A DNA stretch of 64,000 bases from Erythrobacter sp. SCSIO 43205 (lineage in GTDB: Bacteria > Pseudomonadota > Alphaproteobacteria > Sphingomonadales > Sphingomonadaceae): NCBI RefSeq assembly GCF_019904235.1, contig NZ_CP063202.1, forward strand, positions 2,728,001 through 2,792,000, read 5' to 3'. The position numbers and the translations under genes were made by a program. Numbering within the stretch: position 1 is the stretch's first letter; every line of letters begins with the position of its first letter. Below, piece after piece: positions 61,417-64,000 of the stretch. The notes under the pieces are model-generated. The model was not told where the DNA came from and made no database searches. It saw only the letters and a program-made list of their open reading frames with translations.

Positions 61417-61478
61417 TTTGTCTGAGAAACAGACGCGGCGCAGTCCTGTAGAGTGAGGGACAAAAGAGGAGACAGACC

Positions 61479-63409
61479 ATGCTCGAAGCCGTTGCCAGAC
61501 CTAAGGCTGCCCACATAACCCACTGCGTCGCAGAGCAGTATGATGCGCTTTACGCGCGTTCGATCACCGACTCCGATCATTTCTGGCTTGATCAGGCGGA
61601 GCGTTTGGATTGGGTGGTGAAGCCTTCCAAAGGCGGGGATTGGTCGTTTGATCCTGTGTCGATCCAGTGGTTTGAGGATGGCAAGCTCAACTTGTGCTAC
61701 AATGCGGTGGACCGCCATGTTGAAGCCGGGCGCGGCGATACGACCGCGCTGATCTTTGAGCCCGATGATCCTGCATCGGCAGGCCGCAGCGTCACCTATG
61801 CCGAACTTCAGCGTGAAGTCATTGCCATGGCCAATGCTCTAAAAGCGATTGGCGTCACCAAAGGCGAGCGCGTCACCATTTATATGCCCATGGTAATCGA
61901 AGGCATCACCGCCATGCTGGCCTGCGCCCGGATCGGCGCGATCCACTCGGTTGTCTTTGGCGGTTTCTCGCCTGAAGCGCTGGCGGGCCGGATTGAGGAT
62001 TGCGGGTCGCGCTTTGTCGTCACCGCTGATGAGGGGCTGCGCGGCGCAAAGCCCATTCCTCTTAAAGCCAATGTCGATGCAAGCCTCAAGCTTGCGGGTA
62101 CGCAAGGGGTCGAGGCGGTGCTTGTGGTCAAGCATACAGGCAGCGATGTTCCCATGGTAGAGGGCCGCGATCACTGGTTCGCTGACGTTGCATCCGATGC
62201 GCCCGTCGATTGCGAAGTGATGGATGCAGAAGACCCGCTGTTCATCCTCTACACCTCCGGCTCCACCGGAAAGCCCAAAGGCGTGCTGCACAGCACTGGC
62301 GGCTATGGCGTGTGGACCGCGACCACCTTCCATTACATCTTTGACTACCAACCCGGTGAGGTGTTCTGGTGCACTGCCGATATCGGATGGGTCACCGGGC
62401 ACAGCTATATCGTGTACGGCCCGCTTATGAACGGGGCGACGCAGGTCGTGTTCGAGGGCGTGCCAAGCTTCCCCGATCATGGCCGCTTCTGGGACGTAGT
62501 GGACAAGCACAAGGTCAACATCCTCTACACCGCGCCCCCGCCATCCGCGCTCTGATGCGTGAAGGCGATGAGTTCGTGACAAGCCGGTCACGTTCCTCAC
62601 TGCGCCTGCTGGGCAGCGTCGGTGAACCGATCAACCCGGAAGCCTGGCGCTGGTATTTTGATGTGGTGGGCGAAGGTCGCTGTCCCATCATCGACACCTG
62701 GTGGCAGACCGAGACGGGCGGCTGTATGCTCACCACCCTTCCCGGCGCGCATGATATGAAGCCGGGGTCTGCTGGTCTGCCGTTCTTTGGCGTGCAGTTG
62801 GAACTGGTCGATAATGAAGGTGCAACGCTGACCGGCGCAAATGAGGGCAACCTTTGTGTAACCCACTCATGGCCGGGCCAGGCGCGCAGCGTTTACGGCG
62901 ACCACGAACGCTTCGTGCAGACTTACTTCAGCACTTACACAGGCAAATACTTCACCGGTGACGGGTGCAAGCGCGATGAGGATGGCTATTATCGCATCAC
63001 GGGCCGGGTCGATGATGTGATCAACGTCTCTGGCCACCGCATGGGCACCGCCGAGGTGGAAAGCGCGCTCGTGCTCCACAACAGTGTCGCAGAGGCTGCG
63101 GTGGTTGGCTATCCGCATGATATCAAAGGGCAAGGCATCTATTGCTACGTCACATTGAACGCAGGGCTAGAAGGCTCGGAAGATCTCTACGCAGAGCTTC
63201 GCGCCCATGTGCGTAAGGAAATCGGTCCCATCGCAACGCCCGATCACATCCAGTTCACCGACGGCCTTCCCAAAACCCGTTCCGGCAAGATCATGCGCCG
63301 CATCCTCAGAAAAGTAGCCGAAAACGACTACGGTTCGCTCGGAGACACCTCAACCCTCGCAGACCCATCACTGGTTGACCGCCTCATCGAAGGGCGGCAA
63401 AATCGCTAG
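61479..63409 (+). pseudogene. acs: Acetyl-CoA synthetase, frameshifted
   Basis: Acs activates acetate to acetyl-CoA through acetyl-AMP. The 5' part (61479 to about 62534) carries the P-loop [12 protein letters not shown] and [13 protein letters not shown]. The 3' part resumes in another frame at about 62535 and continues through [29 protein letters not shown] and the regulatory acetylation-site region [15 protein letters not shown]. Restoring one base in the C5 run near 62535-62539 (probably ACC, Thr) joins them to about 643 residues, a normal Acs length. As given, translation stops at TGA 62553-62555. Either it is a real inactivating mutation or an indel error in a homopolymer. Confidence 0.92.
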
Positions 63410-63432
63410 GAGACGCGCCGGAGGGCTTCTTT

Positions 63433-64000
63433 ATGCAAGTTGTCATCGCTGACGATCACCCTCTTTTCCGCACGGCGTTAAGTCATGCGGTTGGAAAGGT
63501 TTGGCCTGAGGCTGAAATTGTCGAGGCGCCTTCTGCCGCGCGTGCCCGCGAAGCCTTGGCAAATGGCGCGGTCGAGGCTTTGCTGCTTGACCTGCATATG
63601 GAGGATTCGAACGGGCTTAGCGTTCTGATGGATCTGCGGCAGGATTATCCGGCGCTGCCCATTTCAATCGTGTCGGCGAGCGAAGAGCCCCGCGTGATCG
63701 CCGCGGCACAACAATTGGGCGCGGCGGCCTTCATCCCCAAGTCTTCGGGCCTTGATGTGATGCGCGATGCGCTCAGCGCTGTGCGTGAAGGAGACGGCTG
63801 GTTCCCTGATACAGGGGCCGAAGAAGACGCAGATCTGGCTCATATGGCAAGCCTGACCCCGGCCCAGCGGCGGATACTTTCCTCCATGCGCGAAGGGCTC
63901 TTAAACAAGCAGATTGCCTATGAACTCGACATCAGCGAGGCGACGGTGAAAGCGCATATCACCGCGATTTTCCGCAAGCTTGGGGTGAACAATCGCACAC
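63433..64000 (+). CDS. LuxR family response regulator, partial
   Basis: The gene runs off the window end; 189 codons are visible without a stop. The receiver domain has the acidic pair in VVIADDHPLF, phosphoacceptor Asp53 in LLLDLHMED, Ser81 and Lys103 in FIPKSSG. A LuxR helix-turn-helix follows from about residue 140 (LTPAQRRILSSMREGLLNKQIA, then ISEATVKAHITAIFRKLGV). It starts 23 bases after acs with GGAGG. By position it resembles CrbR/AgmR-type regulators of acetate use. The sensor kinase is not in view. Confidence 0.92.
   Translation, partial: MQVVIADDHPLFRTALSHAVGKVWPEAEIVEAPSAARAREALANGAVEALLLDLHMEDSNGLSVLMDLRQDYPALPISIVSASEEPRVIAAAQQLGAAAFIPKSSGLDVMRDALSAVREGDGWFPDTGAEEDADLAHMASLTPAQRRILSSMREGLLNKQIAYELDISEATVKAHITAIFRKLGVNNRT

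Noticed and set aside
1..64000. tRNA, rRNA or CRISPR arrays
   Set aside because: No cloverleaf with a T-loop-type GTTCGA motif in context, no rRNA sequence and no regularly spaced direct repeats were seen. A tRNA or Rfam scan would be decisive.

Overview
The window looks like a chromosomal segment of an alphaproteobacterium of the Sphingomonadales, most probably Erythrobacteraceae. The reasons are the gene orders rpmF-plsX-fabH-ihfA-merR, mutY / dciA-dsbA-dsbA-smc and miaB-phoH, the isolated Flp pilin and DUF1489 genes, the DcaP-like porin divergent from acs, and the short palindromic repeats between genes. Taxonomy is inferred from gene content only. No tRNA, rRNA, CRISPR array or complete prophage was recognised.

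Layout. 1-8.5 kb: the 3' part of a flavin-dependent tryptophan halogenase, acnB with a clear terminator, a degenerate GGDEF membrane protein, a small winged-helix regulator, phoH and miaB. 8.6-18.2 kb: a lipase-family lipoprotein gene bounded on both sides by the same palindromic repeat, a cyclophilin, mgtE, DUF1489, an Flp pilin, a cytochrome b / cytochrome c' pair, a DUF1295 reductase, a tight dsbA-like / nudC / serine-hydrolase operon and a small membrane protein. 18.2-28.3 kb: housekeeping (mutY, dciA, two DsbA paralogues, smc, merR, ihfA, fabH, plsX, rpmF). 28.5-31 kb: a MAPEG protein, an MBL-fold hydrolase and an Old Yellow Enzyme homologue.

31.1-35.0 kb is the accessory part. A CI/LexA-like S24 repressor, followed by a membrane protein, is divergent from an intact IS1595-family transposase. 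The 114-bp gap between them carries two groups of a shared palindromic operator (GTAGGA-N4-TCCTAC). No IS ends are evident. A convergent three-gene operon (DUF3467-like, a coiled-coil membrane protein and a 55-aa protein) runs into the 3' end of the transposase gene. Next come two small genes preceded by a GAAC-N7-GAAC site, which matches the alphaproteobacterial LexA box. This cluster is the best candidate for an undescribed, possibly DNA-damage-responsive, unit.

35-53 kb: an aldehyde dehydrogenase / AlsS-like enzyme / 2-hydroxyacid dehydrogenase cluster, cysS, a nitroreductase, cobT, a transaldolase, a DUF4197 protein, priA, an FeS photolyase-like gene, a DUF3089 hydrolase whose ribosome binding site lies inside a hairpin, an NTF2-like protein, a GST, dodecin, OsmC and an SDR. 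53.4-59.7 kb: a surface-glycan cluster (GT2, GtrA, GT4, GT39, flippase, nucleotidyltransferase). 59.9-64 kb: a DcaP-like porin divergent from acs, which is broken by a one-base frameshift, followed by a LuxR-type response regulator cut by the window end.

Two genes show indel damage: acs has a single frameshift, and the AlsS-like gene has an apparent pair of compensating deletions. Either these are real mutations or the sequence contains small indel errors.
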